Assembly: GCA_041570195.1 (NCBI GenBank)
Contig: JBFFWQ010000011.1
Span: forward strand, 17,505-81,504
Length of the DNA: 64,000 nt
Direction of reading: 5' to 3'
DNA from: UBA11865 sp041570195
GTDB taxonomy: Bacteria; Chloroflexota; Anaerolineae; Promineifilales; Promineifilaceae
Shown here: one piece after another, positions 43,320 to 51,981 of the stretch
Layout of the letters: each line of letters begins with the position of its first letter
Numbering within the stretch: position 1 is the first letter of the stretch
Program-made: the position numbers and the translations under genes
Notes under the pieces: generated by a model
Told to the model about the DNA's origin: nothing
Database searches by the model: none
The model's input: only the letters and a program-made list of their open reading frames with translations

Positions 43320-45299
43320 ATGAGAAATATGAGTGCCCTATTAGTGCTGGCTACCTTGGCCTTGTTCGCCGTGGCCTGCGCGAGTTCAGAACCGGCCGAC
43401 GAGCCAACCGTAGCTCCCGAACCAACGGAGGAACCGACAGTGGCCCCCGAGGCGACTGACGAACCCACCGAAGAGCCCACCCAGGAACCGGCTATGGAGC
43501 CAGTTTCCGTCGATGACATCGTCAATATCATCTGGCAGTGGTCCGACCTGGTAGAAACCGATCCGGCCGCCCAATCCATTGTGCCTGAGCCAGAAAACTA
43601 TACGATCATCTTCCGGCCTGACGGCTCGGCCAATTTGCAGGCCGACTGCAACTACCTAAATGTATCCTACGCCGTCGACGGCAGTAGTCTGGCGTTCGAC
43701 ATGTTCGGTCCGTCAACCCTGGCCTTCTGCGGCGAAGATTCGTTGGACCAGCAGTTCCTGCCTCTTCTAGGTCAGATAGCTTCATTTACGTTGGAGGACG
43801 GCCGACTGAAGCTTGGTTTGGCGGATGAAGCCGGCGCTATGGGTTTCGACAACGGCGGTCCGGCCGAGGAACCGGTACTCGACGAGTTACCTGAAGAAAC
43901 TGCAGCAGATATCGTCGGCGTGACCTGGTTGTGGGGAGCGTATATGGATCAGGCTGGAGAGAACGACATCGACGTACCCAATCCGGAGAACTTCACTCTG
44001 ACGCTGATGCCCGACGGTACGGCCTCCATCCAGGCTGACTGCAACATGGTTAGCTGGACCTACACCCTGGAGGGCAGCAGCCTGATCTTTAACTCCCTGG
44101 GACCCAGCACCCTGGCCTTCTGCGGCGAAGAATCGCTCGATCAACAGTATCTGGCCCTCTTGGGCAATACCGCCACCTACGTCACCGTCGAAGGCAACCT
44201 GATCCTGAACCTGATGGCCGATGCCGGCAACATAATCCTAAGCCCGGCCGCCGAAGAGTCTGTCGCCGAGGTGGCTGACGAGATCCAGATCACCAATGTC
44301 AGCTGGTTGTGGTTATCCTTCGCCGATCAGGCCGAGGAAAACGACATCAACGTGCCAAATCCCCACGACTACACCCTGACTTTACGGCCCGACGGCACCG
44401 CATCCATCAAAGCTGACTGCAACATGGTTAGCTGGACTTATACACTGGAAGGTAACAACCTTACTTTCAATACCCTGGGACCTAGTACCCTGGCTTTTTG
44501 CGGCGAGGAGTCGCTGGATCAGCAGTATCTGGCTCTCTTAGGCAATACCGCAACCTACGTCAACAATGAAGGCGATCTGATCCTGAATCTGGGGGCCGAC
44601 GCGGGCAACATGGTCTTCGCCGCGCCGAAACTGACCGGCGCCGTCTGGCAATGGGAAAACGTCGTCACCCCGCTCGAAAGCTTCGAGAATCCGAGCCCGG
44701 AACAATACACCGTCCGTTTCGGCCAAAATGACACAGTCAATGTAAAGGCCGACTGCAACATGGCCACGGGCGCCTACACGGCCGATGAGAGCGGCTTCGC
44801 CATCGATCTTGGACCGGTGACCCTGGCCGAATGCGGGCCGGAGTCGCTTAGCAGCGAATTCATCCAGGCCCTGGGCGCGGCGGCCATCCCCTTCTTCCTG
44901 GATGGAAAACTCTATATGGACCTCTTTGCCGACTCAGGGACGTTACGCTTTGGTGCGGCGGCCGGCGCGGCCGTAACTGGCACAGTTACCTACCGGCAGC
45001 GAATCGCATTGCCCGAAGATGCGGTTGTGACCGTGCAGATCCAGGACACATCGCGGGCCGATGCCCCGGCCGAGGTTATCGGCGAACAGATCATCGAGAC
45101 CAACGGCCGGCAGGTACCGATTCCATATTCAGTCAATTACAACCCCAACGCCATCGTGGAGAATCACACTTATACCATGTCGGCCAGGATAACTGATGGC
45201 CAGGGGAAACTGCTGTTCATCAACGACACCAGTATCCCCGTAATCACCAGAGGCAACCCAGCCACAGACTTAGAAATCGTCGTCGTCCCGGTGGGCTAG
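43320..45299 (+). CDS. secreted lipoprotein with four META domains and a C-terminal YbaY-like domain
   Basis: About 659 residues. Lipoprotein signal ending LFAVACAS, then a Thr/Glu/Pro repeat linker (EPTVAPEPTEEPTVAPEATD). Four META/HslJ-type domains follow. Each has an opening Trp (IIWQWSD, VTWLWGA, VSWLWLS, AVWQWEN), an F.PDG.A...ADCN strand and a GPSTLAFCGEESLDQQ-like hairpin. Domains 2 and 3 are nearly identical in protein and close in DNA, a recent duplication. The last 100 residues (VTGTVTYRQRIALPEDAVVT ... ITDGQGKLLFIND) match the YbaY lipoprotein domain. ATG 43320 has AGGAG eight bases upstream. The role is unknown; META proteins are often heat- or antibiotic-stress linked. Confidence 0.87.
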   Translation: MRNMSALLVLATLALFAVACASSEPADEPTVAPEPTEEPTVAPEATDEPTEEPTQEPAMEPVSVDDIVNIIWQWSDLVETDPAAQSIVPEPENYTIIFRPDGSANLQADCNYLNVSYAVDGSSLAFDMFGPSTLAFCGEDSLDQQFLPLLGQIASFTLEDGRLKLGLADEAGAMGFDNGGPAEEPVLDELPEETAADIVGVTWLWGAYMDQAGENDIDVPNPENFTLTLMPDGTASIQADCNMVSWTYTLEGSSLIFNSLGPSTLAFCGEESLDQQYLALLGNTATYVTVEGNLILNLMADAGNIILSPAAEESVAEVADEIQITNVSWLWLSFADQAEENDINVPNPHDYTLTLRPDGTASIKADCNMVSWTYTLEGNNLTFNTLGPSTLAFCGEESLDQQYLALLGNTATYVNNEGDLILNLGADAGNMVFAAPKLTGAVWQWENVVTPLESFENPSPEQYTVRFGQNDTVNVKADCNMATGAYTADESGFAIDLGPVTLAECGPESLSSEFIQALGAAAIPFFLDGKLYMDLFADSGTLRFGAAAGAAVTGTVTYRQRIALPEDAVVTVQIQDTSRADAPAEVIGEQIIETNGRQVPIPYSVNYNPNAIVENHTYTMSARITDGQGKLLFINDTSIPVITRGNPATDLEIVVVPVG

Positions 45300-45324
45300 G
45301 GTCTTCACTTAGCAGGTCATAAAG

Positions 45325-45354
45325 CCGGGCCGCCGGTAGAATTTGGCGGTCCGG
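45325..45354. terminator. bidirectional terminator between the META gene and efp
   Basis: CCGGGCCGCC (45325-45334) pairs with GGCGGTCCGG (45345-45354), ten base pairs with one G-T, around a 10-base loop. It is flanked by AAA on the left and TTT on the right. It lies between converging genes. Confidence 0.7.
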
Positions 45355-45492
45355 TTTCGTCTATCGCTGGCTAGATCGCTCTTCGGGGTCAAAAATATCC
45401 TCGATCTTGGGCAGGGCTAGCCGCAACAAACAAGGCCCGCCCGTGGGGCGTACCTCATGACGCGAGGAGAGTGGCTGGCGACTAGCGGCCGA

Positions 45493-46050
45493 TTAGACGC
45501 GGGTGATGTATTCTCCCGAGCGCGTGTCAACCCGGACAGTGTCTCCTTCCTCGACAAACAATGGGGTGCGCACCTTCACGCCGGTTTCAGTGATAACTTC
45601 CTTGGTCGCGCCGGTGGCCGTATCGCCGGCAACGGCCATCTCAGCCTCCACAACTTTCAACTCAACATTGAGCGGCAGGTTATAGTCGATCACCTCACCT
45701 TCGTACAGCAGCAGTTCAAGGGCCATATTCTCCTTTAGCCACTTGGCGTCGTCGCCGATGACGGCGTGAGCCACCTGGGGCTGTTCGTAAGTAGACGTGT
45801 CCATAAATACATAGAATTGCCCGTCGTCATACAGGTATTCGACCGTCCGCTTGTCAAGGCGAATATCCTCTACTCGGTCGCCCGAGTTGAAAGTCAACTG
45901 CAGGTTGGCGCCGGTTCGAACGTTGCGAACGCCGACTCGAATAGTCGCTTTGCCCCGGCCGGGCTTGTGATGCGAATACTCGGTCACTTTAAGTATCTCG
46001 CCGCCGTGCAAGAATGCGGTGCCGCGGCGTAGCTGATTCACGTCAATCAT
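45493..46050 (-). CDS. efp: translation elongation factor P
   Basis: Relieves ribosome stalling at proline runs. It is 185 residues in three beta-barrel domains. It opens MIDVNQLRRGTAFLHGGEIL. The loop that reaches the peptidyl-transferase centre reads HHKPGRGKA, with Arg where E. coli EF-P has the modified Lys34. The C-terminal signature GDTATGATKEVITETGVKVR, then TPLFVEEGDTVRVDTRSGEY, is complete. ATG 46050 has AAGGAG upstream (a GTG precedes it in frame). The leader carries heptamer repeats. Confidence 0.95.
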   Translation of the reverse strand: MIDVNQLRRGTAFLHGGEILKVTEYSHHKPGRGKATIRVGVRNVRTGANLQLTFNSGDRVEDIRLDKRTVEYLYDDGQFYVFMDTSTYEQPQVAHAVIGDDAKWLKENMALELLLYEGEVIDYNLPLNVELKVVEAEMAVAGDTATGATKEVITETGVKVRTPLFVEEGDTVRVDTRSGEYITRV

Positions 46051-46065
46051 CACTGTTCTCCTTAG

Positions 46066-46098
46066 ACCATAGCTTTTAGCCGTTGGCGGTTAGCACTT
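46066..46098 (-). repeat. GCTAAAA-type heptamer repeat in front of efp
   Basis: On the minus strand the units GCTAACC, GCCAACG, GCTAAAA and GCTATGG stand in tandem, followed by TCTAAGGAG, the efp ribosome site. The layout is that of the minD and GNAT leaders, with a diverged unit. Confidence 0.6.
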
Positions 46099-46240
46099 GT
46101 CGCTCGCAGTGGCGCTTCGTAGCGCGCTCCACTGACTATTATCACTCGGGCTACCGCTCCGCGGGCAGCCTGGAAGTGTATCATAATCCCTTGTGCCTGT
46201 CAGACCATGACTTTTCCTTACTTGATGCTAAAATGTCACC

Positions 46241-47050
46241 ATGGATGTCGTTCCGGCCCCAGTCCAAATTCTCTGCCGCCAATGCAGTGCAGCCCTGCCG
46301 ATCGAACAGGGCTCCCAGTTCGTCGAATGCGAGTACTGCGGCACGACCAACGTCGTCGAGAAGGGCCAGACCGTTTTTCATTATGCGGTGCAGGCTACAG
46401 TGGACGAAGCGGAGGCCACGGCCGCCCTGCGGCGCTGGATGGCCGGCAACGAAACCATTAAAGGCCTCGACCGCGCGGCCAATATCGAGCGGCCGTCCTT
46501 CGAGCACTTTCCTATGTGGCTGGTACGGAGTCGAAGAGAAGATCAGGAAACGGTCTTCTTGGAACCGGCCGCCGCCTTGGCAGTCAGCGAGTTGAAGCAC
46601 CTGACTATTCCGGCTGGCGACCTGACGCCTTTCGACGAAGCTCTGACTGGCGCCGTGGTCAAGGCGACCGTCCCCTACAAGGCAATGTTGGGCTGGCTGC
46701 AAGAGGAGCACGCCGTGAAACCGGCCGAGATCCACGAGGTCGCGCTAGTCCATCTGCCTGTCTTTCACTTCACGTATGAGTACAAAGATCGTCGCTATTC
46801 GGCCGTCGTCGACGCGGCCTCGGCCAAGGTTTTTGCCAACATCTTCCCGGCCAAGTGGGAAGTGCCCTATTTAACCATTGGCGCCGCAGCCTTTGTTGCC
46901 TATTTTCTGGCCGCTTTCATCCCGCTCGGCGGCTACTTGTTAGGCGGTGGGAGCGGCCTGGGCGTGGCCATTTTGATCTACGCCGGTGTCGTGGCCGCAT
47001 TAGCTATTCCGCTGTTTTCGGCCGCGGCGGCCGTTTCAGCCAAGGCCTGA
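46241..47050 (+). CDS. zinc-ribbon membrane protein, first of a paralogous trio
   Basis: I know no named function. 269 residues. The N-terminal zinc ribbon is LCRQCSAALP ... CEYCGTTNVV (two C-x2-C). A middle region with FPMWLVRS and VHLPVFHFTYEYKDRRYSAV follows, then DAASAKVFANIFPAKWEVPY. Two or three membrane helices form the C-terminus (TIGAAAFVAYFLAAFIPLGG, VAILIYAGVVAALAIPLFSA). The pattern 'PhW/F then a DGxSGxh turn' recurs in the next gene, so the two are paralogues. It is divergent from efp. Confidence 0.8.
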   Translation: MDVVPAPVQILCRQCSAALPIEQGSQFVECEYCGTTNVVEKGQTVFHYAVQATVDEAEATAALRRWMAGNETIKGLDRAANIERPSFEHFPMWLVRSRREDQETVFLEPAAALAVSELKHLTIPAGDLTPFDEALTGAVVKATVPYKAMLGWLQEEHAVKPAEIHEVALVHLPVFHFTYEYKDRRYSAVVDAASAKVFANIFPAKWEVPYLTIGAAAFVAYFLAAFIPLGGYLLGGGSGLGVAILIYAGVVAALAIPLFSAAAAVSAKA

Positions 47051-47123
47051 CACGTGCGCCCACTCGTCCTGTATCAAGCACGCAGATTCGTCGACAAGGC
47101 CCGAATTACAAGAGGATCCGAAC

Positions 47124-48170
47124 TTGAGCGCTCGCGGTAAGTCCCAAGGACTGGTCTGCCCAAACTGCGCTGGCGTGGTGCCTGTACCCGAGGGCGTGCG
47201 TATCGTCACCTGCCCTTACTGCGACATGCGCTCGCTGGTACAAGGCGACCGTGGTGTGCGGCGTTGGCAAGTCAGCAGTCGCCTTGAACGACCACAGGCC
47301 CTGGAAGTGGTCAAGACCTTCTTCTCAGGCCTCAACAAGGCCCGCGATCTGAAGCGCGAGGCCAAGATAACCGATCTATTCCTGGTCTACCTGCCTTACT
47401 GGCGGGTGACCGCCTTCGTCGCCGGCTGGATGTTCGGCCGGGTCAAGTCGGGCGACAAGAGCACCAAGCCCGTCGAAGTCGAAATCCTGGAAGACATGCA
47501 TTGGAATGACGCCGCGGTCGACGTCTCCGAGTTTGGCGTCCACCGCGTCGCTGTCCGGCCAAACGACCTGGAACCCTTCGATTCCGAGCAACTGCATGCC
47601 CGGGCCATGGTTTTCGAGCCAGTTGAATCGCCAAGCGAAGCGATAGACGAGGCCGATCAACACTTCATCCATCGCGGCCGGCAAAAGCGCAGCCTGAAAC
47701 AGAAATACTTCGAGAAGTTCCACATGCTCCGTCGCCGACTGTCGCTGGTCTACTATCCTTTGTGGGTTGCCCGCTACCAATATCGCGACCGCAGCTACCA
47801 GATCGTCGTCGATGGCGTTTCGGGCGAGATACTGTACGGCAAAGCGCCGGGAAACATCTTCTACCGGGCGGCAATGCTTGTCGGCGGCATGGCCACAGGT
47901 ACTTTTCTTCTGGTCAACGGCACGATATTGGCCGGAGGGCTCCTGGTCGAGAGCAGCGATAGCGACGGCTGCGGCTTCATCCTGATTCCCCTTGGCCTGG
48001 GTATTGGCTTGATCGTCGCCGGTTATCGCCGTTTTCGGTACGGTGAAGAGGTCGAGTCGGTACAAAAATCGGCCAAGAAAGCGCCGCTGGCTGGCGCATA
48101 TCGCCCAAAGGGCTTGTTGTCAACCGGCTTCGACTTACTTGAGGAACTCTCTGAATTGGACAAGATGTGA
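47124..48170 (+). CDS. zinc-ribbon membrane protein, second of the trio (TTG start)
   Basis: 348 residues from a TTG at 47124 with AGAGG eight bases upstream; no ATG is better placed. The zinc ribbon LVCPNCAGVVP ... CPYCDMRSLV is N-terminal. LVYLPYWRVTAFVAGWMFG and VYYPLWVARYQYRDRSYQIV, then DGVSGEILYG, repeat the motifs of the first gene and resemble a PepSY-like strand-turn. Two membrane helices follow (AAMLVGGMATGTFLLVNGTI, CGFILIPLGLGIGLIVAGY), with a Lys-rich cytoplasmic tail. Function unknown. About 70 bases separate it from each neighbour of the trio. Confidence 0.8.
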   Translation: MSARGKSQGLVCPNCAGVVPVPEGVRIVTCPYCDMRSLVQGDRGVRRWQVSSRLERPQALEVVKTFFSGLNKARDLKREAKITDLFLVYLPYWRVTAFVAGWMFGRVKSGDKSTKPVEVEILEDMHWNDAAVDVSEFGVHRVAVRPNDLEPFDSEQLHARAMVFEPVESPSEAIDEADQHFIHRGRQKRSLKQKYFEKFHMLRRRLSLVYYPLWVARYQYRDRSYQIVVDGVSGEILYGKAPGNIFYRAAMLVGGMATGTFLLVNGTILAGGLLVESSDSDGCGFILIPLGLGIGLIVAGYRRFRYGEEVESVQKSAKKAPLAGAYRPKGLLSTGFDLLEELSELDKM

Positions 48171-48240
48171 TGATATTCGCCGCTGGAATCCGGCCGCCGG
48201 CCGAACGCCCTCACCTGCTCAACACTGAGACGATAGGGTC

Positions 48241-48795
48241 ATGAAACTCGTCCTCTTGCGATGCACGAATTGTGCCCGGCCTCTGACGCCCGAGAATGAT
48301 GACGTCGTCTTCATGTGCACGAATTGCTTTACGAGCGTGTCTCTAAACGAAGGCGGATTGCAGAGCGTCGATGTTCGTTTCGCGCTGCCGCCAAAGAGCG
48401 ATGCTCGAACGAAACATTGGCTACCTTTCTGGGTCTATGAGGGCCAGGTTCAAATTCTGAAACGCGACACGCAAGGTCGTTCCGATCGCGAGGCATCCGA
48501 TCGACAATGGGCCCAGCCGCTGCTTATGTATGTGCCGGCCTGGGAAATGTCCATGCAGGTGGCCCAGGAAGTCGGCAGTCGCTTGATCGAGCACCAACCA
48601 GCCACCGAAGCCATCGAACGACCGCCAACCGCCTATATGACGCCGGCCGTGGTAACGCCGGAGGAAGCGCTAGGATTGCTGGAATTCATCGTACTGGCTA
48701 TCGAAGCCCGGCGCCGCGACTGGCTCAAGGCGCTTGACTTCCGCATCGAAACCGGCCAGCCAGAACTATGGACATTGCCAGCAGGCAGCTTCTGA
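48241..48795 (+). CDS. soluble zinc-ribbon protein, third of the trio
   Basis: 184 residues, no membrane helix. The zinc ribbon LLRCTNCARPLTPENDDVVF is followed by MCTNCFTSVSL. WLPFWVYEGQVQIL and LLMYVPAWEMSMQV echo the PYW/PLW motifs of the two preceding proteins. The C-terminal 60 residues are helical (TPEEALGLLEFIVLAIEARR). It probably works with the two membrane paralogues. No catalytic site is visible. Confidence 0.78.
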   Translation: MKLVLLRCTNCARPLTPENDDVVFMCTNCFTSVSLNEGGLQSVDVRFALPPKSDARTKHWLPFWVYEGQVQILKRDTQGRSDREASDRQWAQPLLMYVPAWEMSMQVAQEVGSRLIEHQPATEAIERPPTAYMTPAVVTPEEALGLLEFIVLAIEARRRDWLKALDFRIETGQPELWTLPAGSF

Positions 48796-48903
48796 TACGG
48801 CCCTCTGGTCCCGAGATACTGCATTCTTCTTGTGAGCAGACCACATGGAACGTCAGATATGATTTTAGACGCGTGCACTAACTGCTAACCGACAAGGGCC
48901 GTC

Positions 48904-48917
48904 GGCTGAAAGCTGAC
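48904..48917 (+). repeat. GGCTGAA heptamer pair in front of the 48943 gene
   Basis: Units GGCTGAA and AGCTGAC are followed by AACTGCC and TTCTATGGAGG, the ribosome site, again the repeat-then-TTCTA-GGAG layout. Confidence 0.6.
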
Positions 48918-48942
48918 AACTGCCTTCTATGGAGGAACAAGT

Positions 48943-50094
48943 ATGAGCCTGGAGATCGAGCGGGTAAAAACAAAAGCCCAGCTTAAGGAATTCATCAAAA
49001 TGCCCTGGAAAGTCTATGAAGATGATCCCAATTGGGTGCCCTGGCTATACTTCCAAAGATTGGAATTCTTTGACAAGAGCAAGAACCCGTTCTTCGAACA
49101 TGCCGAGGCCGATTACTTCATTGCTCGGCGTGACGGGAAAGTCGTTGGCACCATCTGCGCCATTCTTAATCATCGCTATAACGAGTTCCAGGAGGAGAAT
49201 ACGGCCCACTTCGGCATCTTTGAACTCTTGGAAGATGCCGAGGCAGCCGAGGCGCTTTTGGAAACTGCCTGTGATTGGGCCTGCGAACGAGGGGTCGACA
49301 AAATCCATGGTCCCGCCAATTTCTCGGCCCATGATGAATACGGTTTGCTTATCGAAGGCTTTGACAGCCCGCCGGTCATTCTAATGCCCTACAACCCTCC
49401 ATACTATGCCGATTTCATTGAGGCGGCCGGTTTTGCGAAAGTAATGGACCTGTACGCCTGGAATGGCAACGCAGTCGAGACCGCTAAGCCGGACAGCCTG
49501 CCTGACAAGCTAGTGCGCGTGGTTGACAAGGTTAAGAAGCGTTATGGGCTGACCTTGCGCAATGTCAATATGAAAGATTGGGATAACGAAGTCATGCGCA
49601 TCAAGAAGATCTACAACAGCGCCTGGGAGAGGAATTGGGGGTTCGTGCCGTTGACTAGCGCTGAGATCGATTATATCGCAGCGGGCTTGAAAATGATCCT
49701 CGATCCGGCTATTGTTTTCGCCGTCGAAGCTGATGGCGAAACGGTCGGCTTCTCGTTGTCCTTGCCAGATGTCAACCAGGTGCTCCACAAAATCCGGCCC
49801 GGCCCCTCACTAGTTGGTTCCTATGCCGGAGCCGGTCGCTTGTTACTGAACCGGCGCAAAACCGATCGCCTGCGAGTCTTTGCCCTGGGCGTCTTGGATG
49901 AGTATCGTGGCAAAGGCGTGGATGCCATAATGTATTACGAGACGATTAAGGCAGCCGTGGCCAACGGCTATGAATGGGTCGAAATGTCACAGATCCTTGA
50001 GACCAACGACGCCATGAACCGGTCGATCGAACTCTTCCAGACAGAGCTTTACAAACGCTATCGCATTTACGAAAAATCACTCAGTGCAGCCTGA
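48943..50094 (+). CDS. GNAT-like acyltransferase-fold protein
   Basis: 383 residues. It opens with EIERVKTKAQLKEFIKMPWK and DDPNWVPWL, a beginning shared by a family of large uncharacterised GNAT-fold proteins (YghO-like). VFALGVLDEYRGKGVDAIMY, near residue 305, is the acetyl-CoA-binding motif. EMSQILETNDAMNRSIELFQ, then KRYRIYEK, closes the fold. The N-terminal half looks like a second, degenerate GNAT domain (DYFIARRDGKVVGTICAILN). Substrate unknown. GGAGG precedes the ATG. Confidence 0.8.
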   Translation: MSLEIERVKTKAQLKEFIKMPWKVYEDDPNWVPWLYFQRLEFFDKSKNPFFEHAEADYFIARRDGKVVGTICAILNHRYNEFQEENTAHFGIFELLEDAEAAEALLETACDWACERGVDKIHGPANFSAHDEYGLLIEGFDSPPVILMPYNPPYYADFIEAAGFAKVMDLYAWNGNAVETAKPDSLPDKLVRVVDKVKKRYGLTLRNVNMKDWDNEVMRIKKIYNSAWERNWGFVPLTSAEIDYIAAGLKMILDPAIVFAVEADGETVGFSLSLPDVNQVLHKIRPGPSLVGSYAGAGRLLLNRRKTDRLRVFALGVLDEYRGKGVDAIMYYETIKAAVANGYEWVEMSQILETNDAMNRSIELFQTELYKRYRIYEKSLSAA

Positions 50095-50145
50095 GTCCCA
50101 ACCGGCTCACCCCTAGCTGCTCATTGAATCCTATGGAGACGCCAG

Positions 50146-50529
50146 ATGGAACGAGAGATTATCGCGACTGACAAAGCGCCGGCCGCTGTGGGCCCGTATT
50201 CCCAGGCCGTACGCGTGAGCCATTTCGTTTTCACCGCCGGGCAGGTAGGCATCGATCCAGCCGCCGGGCAAATCATGGCCAAAGACGTCGTCGGCCAAAC
50301 TCACCAGGTGATGCGTAACCTGCGGGAAGTGCTGCGCCAAGCCGGGACCGACCTGGACAAAGTGGTGAAGACCACCGTCTTTCTGCAAGACATGGGCCAT
50401 TTCAAGGCCATGAACGACGTCTACGGCGGTTACTTCGGCGACCAACCCCCAGCCCGCTCCACGGTAGAAGTGGCCCAGTTACCCCTCGGCGCGCTGGTGG
50501 AGATCGAGGCCATCGCCCTGGTAAGGTAA
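50146..50529 (+). CDS. ridA: RidA family enamine/imine deaminase
   Basis: Hydrolyses reactive enamines and imines formed by PLP enzymes. It is 127 residues long. KAPAAVGPYSQAVRVSHFVF and GQVGIDPAAGQI open the protein; GYFGDQPPARSTVEVAQLPL contains the Arg that holds the substrate carboxylate, and the end ALVEIEAIAL is standard. Complete and typical in length. Confidence 0.95.
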   Translation: MEREIIATDKAPAAVGPYSQAVRVSHFVFTAGQVGIDPAAGQIMAKDVVGQTHQVMRNLREVLRQAGTDLDKVVKTTVFLQDMGHFKAMNDVYGGYFGDQPPARSTVEVAQLPLGALVEIEAIALVR

Positions 50530-50540
50530 ATATCGCTAGC

Positions 50541-50598
50541 AGTCAAGCTTTTTTCGCGCAAGTGTCAACGCTTGGCATCAGTCACGAAAAGCTTGACT
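50541..50598. terminator. long stem-loop between ridA and the convergent Nudix gene
   Basis: AGTCAAGCTTTT (50541-50552) pairs with AAAAGCTTGACT (50587-50598), 12 perfect base pairs, with a loop of about 34 bases that contains a smaller CAAG/CTTG stem. T-run on one side and A-run on the other suit termination in both directions. Confidence 0.6.
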
Positions 50599-50601
50599 TC
50601 T

Positions 50602-51225
50602 CTAGCCAAGGACGATCCGAAGCCGCTCCAAGAATTCGCTCAACATCATAGCCGTAGCGCCCCAAACTTTGTGGCTTGCCACCAGGTAAAACGGCACCTG
50701 GACCGTCATTCCGCGATACTCCCACGGCTCCTCAAAACGGTTGGCCGGATCCAGCAAGAACGACAGGGGAGTCTCGATGATCTCGGCCACTTCGGCCGCC
50801 TGTCGCCGAAACAGCGGTAGCCCTTCATGCCAGACCACGAACGGGTGGACTTCATAGTCCGTCGGCGGAATGTACAGACAAGTGAGCCGTCCCAGCATGG
50901 TGAACGCCCCAGGATCAAGACCGATTTCTTCTTCGGCCTCGCGCACGGCCGTCGTTTGTAACGCCTCGCCATCCTCACGCCGGCCGCCGGGAAAGGAGAT
51001 TTGACCGGCATGATCGTTCAAGTCGTCGCGACGGCGAGTCAGAACCAGATGGGTAGCAAGACCCTTGTCGTAGAGGACGATCAAAACTGCCCCTTCGCGA
51101 GGTTGGCCGGCCATGCCTGGCGGCCGGGCGCCTCGCGGCCTGGGAATCATCTTTTGCTGTGCCGTCTCGGCGTCAAAGGTCGGCAATTCCAGCGCTCGTC
51201 GTATCTCAACTTCGGAGAAGCGCAT
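50602..51225 (-). CDS. Nudix hydrolase of the CoA pyrophosphatase type
   Basis: 207 residues. LVLTRRRDDLNDHAGQISFP, then GGRREDGEALQTTAVREAEE EIGL, combines the Nudix box with the UPF0035 motif (LTxR..xLxxHxGQxSFPGG) found in enzymes that cleave coenzyme A to phosphopantetheine. The C-terminal VPFYLVASHKVWGATAMML fits too. It is one base from the vapC stop and co-directional. Confidence 0.88.
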   Translation of the reverse strand: MRFSEVEIRRALELPTFDAETAQQKMIPRPRGARPPGMAGQPREGAVLIVLYDKGLATHLVLTRRRDDLNDHAGQISFPGGRREDGEALQTTAVREAEEEIGLDPGAFTMLGRLTCLYIPPTDYEVHPFVVWHEGLPLFRRQAAEVAEIIETPLSFLLDPANRFEEPWEYRGMTVQVPFYLVASHKVWGATAMMLSEFLERLRIVLG

Positions 51226-51615
51226 CTAAGCCTCTAATAGTCCAAGTCGGACAAATGGGCGGAAGCCACCGTCATTGTGCAGCAAAGGCACGCGGTTTTC
51301 TATGCACCAGGTGGCGATCAGACAGTCGATTGTTTTTCGCGCGGTGATGCCCGGTTGACGCAGAGCGCGATAGTTAAAGGCGCTTTTGCGCGCTGCTTGT
51401 TCGCCGACTAGCGCTACGACCGGATAGGCCCGAAAGGCCGATTCGATCAGAACGGTCTCTTGATCAGTCCTAACGCCTTGCAGCAATTCAGTCAGAATTA
51501 AATCGCCGATCAATAGCTCTTCGTGGCCGATCAACCCTTTCAATCGAGTAACCTCTTGCGTCGGCCGAGCTACAAAAAAGTCGATCCAGACCGAAGTATC
51601 AACTAGAGTCGGCAC
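51226..51615 (-). CDS. vapC: PIN-domain toxin, VapC type
   Basis: Probable RNase toxin, 129 residues from a GTG at 51615 with GAGGA six bases upstream; an in-frame TTG at 51639 is a weaker choice. PIN acidic residues are visible in LVDTSVWIDFF, a Glu in LTELLQG, an Asp in TIDCLIATWC and HNDGGF at the end. Its start overlaps the end of the antitoxin gene, as in many vapBC pairs. Confidence 0.87.
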   Translation of the reverse strand: MPTLVDTSVWIDFFVARPTQEVTRLKGLIGHEELLIGDLILTELLQGVRTDQETVLIESAFRAYPVVALVGEQAARKSAFNYRALRQPGITARKTIDCLIATWCIENRVPLLHNDGGFRPFVRLGLLEA

Positions 51616-51835
51616 GATAATCCTCGTCTGACTCGGCAACGTATCGCGCTTGCCTCATTTCCTCGAGGTCGCCTTCCCAGACGATCTTCCCCTCCAGCGT
51701 CAGCACATCCCGTTGCCTGCGCAGGCGTACCAGTGTCCGCAACGCAGTGTCGACAACTTCTCTCTTGGTGCGGATTCCAGTAAGCCTCATGGCCTCAGCT
51801 ATTAATTCATCGTCGATGACGATATTCGTTCGCAT
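51599..51835 (-). CDS. vapB: VapB-type antitoxin
   Basis: 78 residues from ATG 51835. MRTNIVIDDELIAEAMRLTG, then IRTKREVVDTALRTLVRL, is the ribbon-helix-helix DNA-binding domain of the VapB/DUF2191 group. The acidic C-terminal tail (EGDLEEMRQARYVAESDEDY) would wrap the toxin. The open frame extends far upstream, but that part has no protein-like features. Confidence 0.87.
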   Translation of the reverse strand: MRTNIVIDDELIAEAMRLTGIRTKREVVDTALRTLVRLRRQRDVLTLEGKIVWEGDLEEMRQARYVAESDEDYRADSS

Positions 51836-51981
51836 TTTGACTCCAGGTACTAAATGTGTATGATCTCGTCCAATTATACACACCAAGGTGCTAGTCGCAA
51901 GATACTCCTGCCTGAACGTGTGCGAACAACGTCGATTGTGTCCAACTAAGAACGATCTTCGACAGATGGGACCATGGGAGG

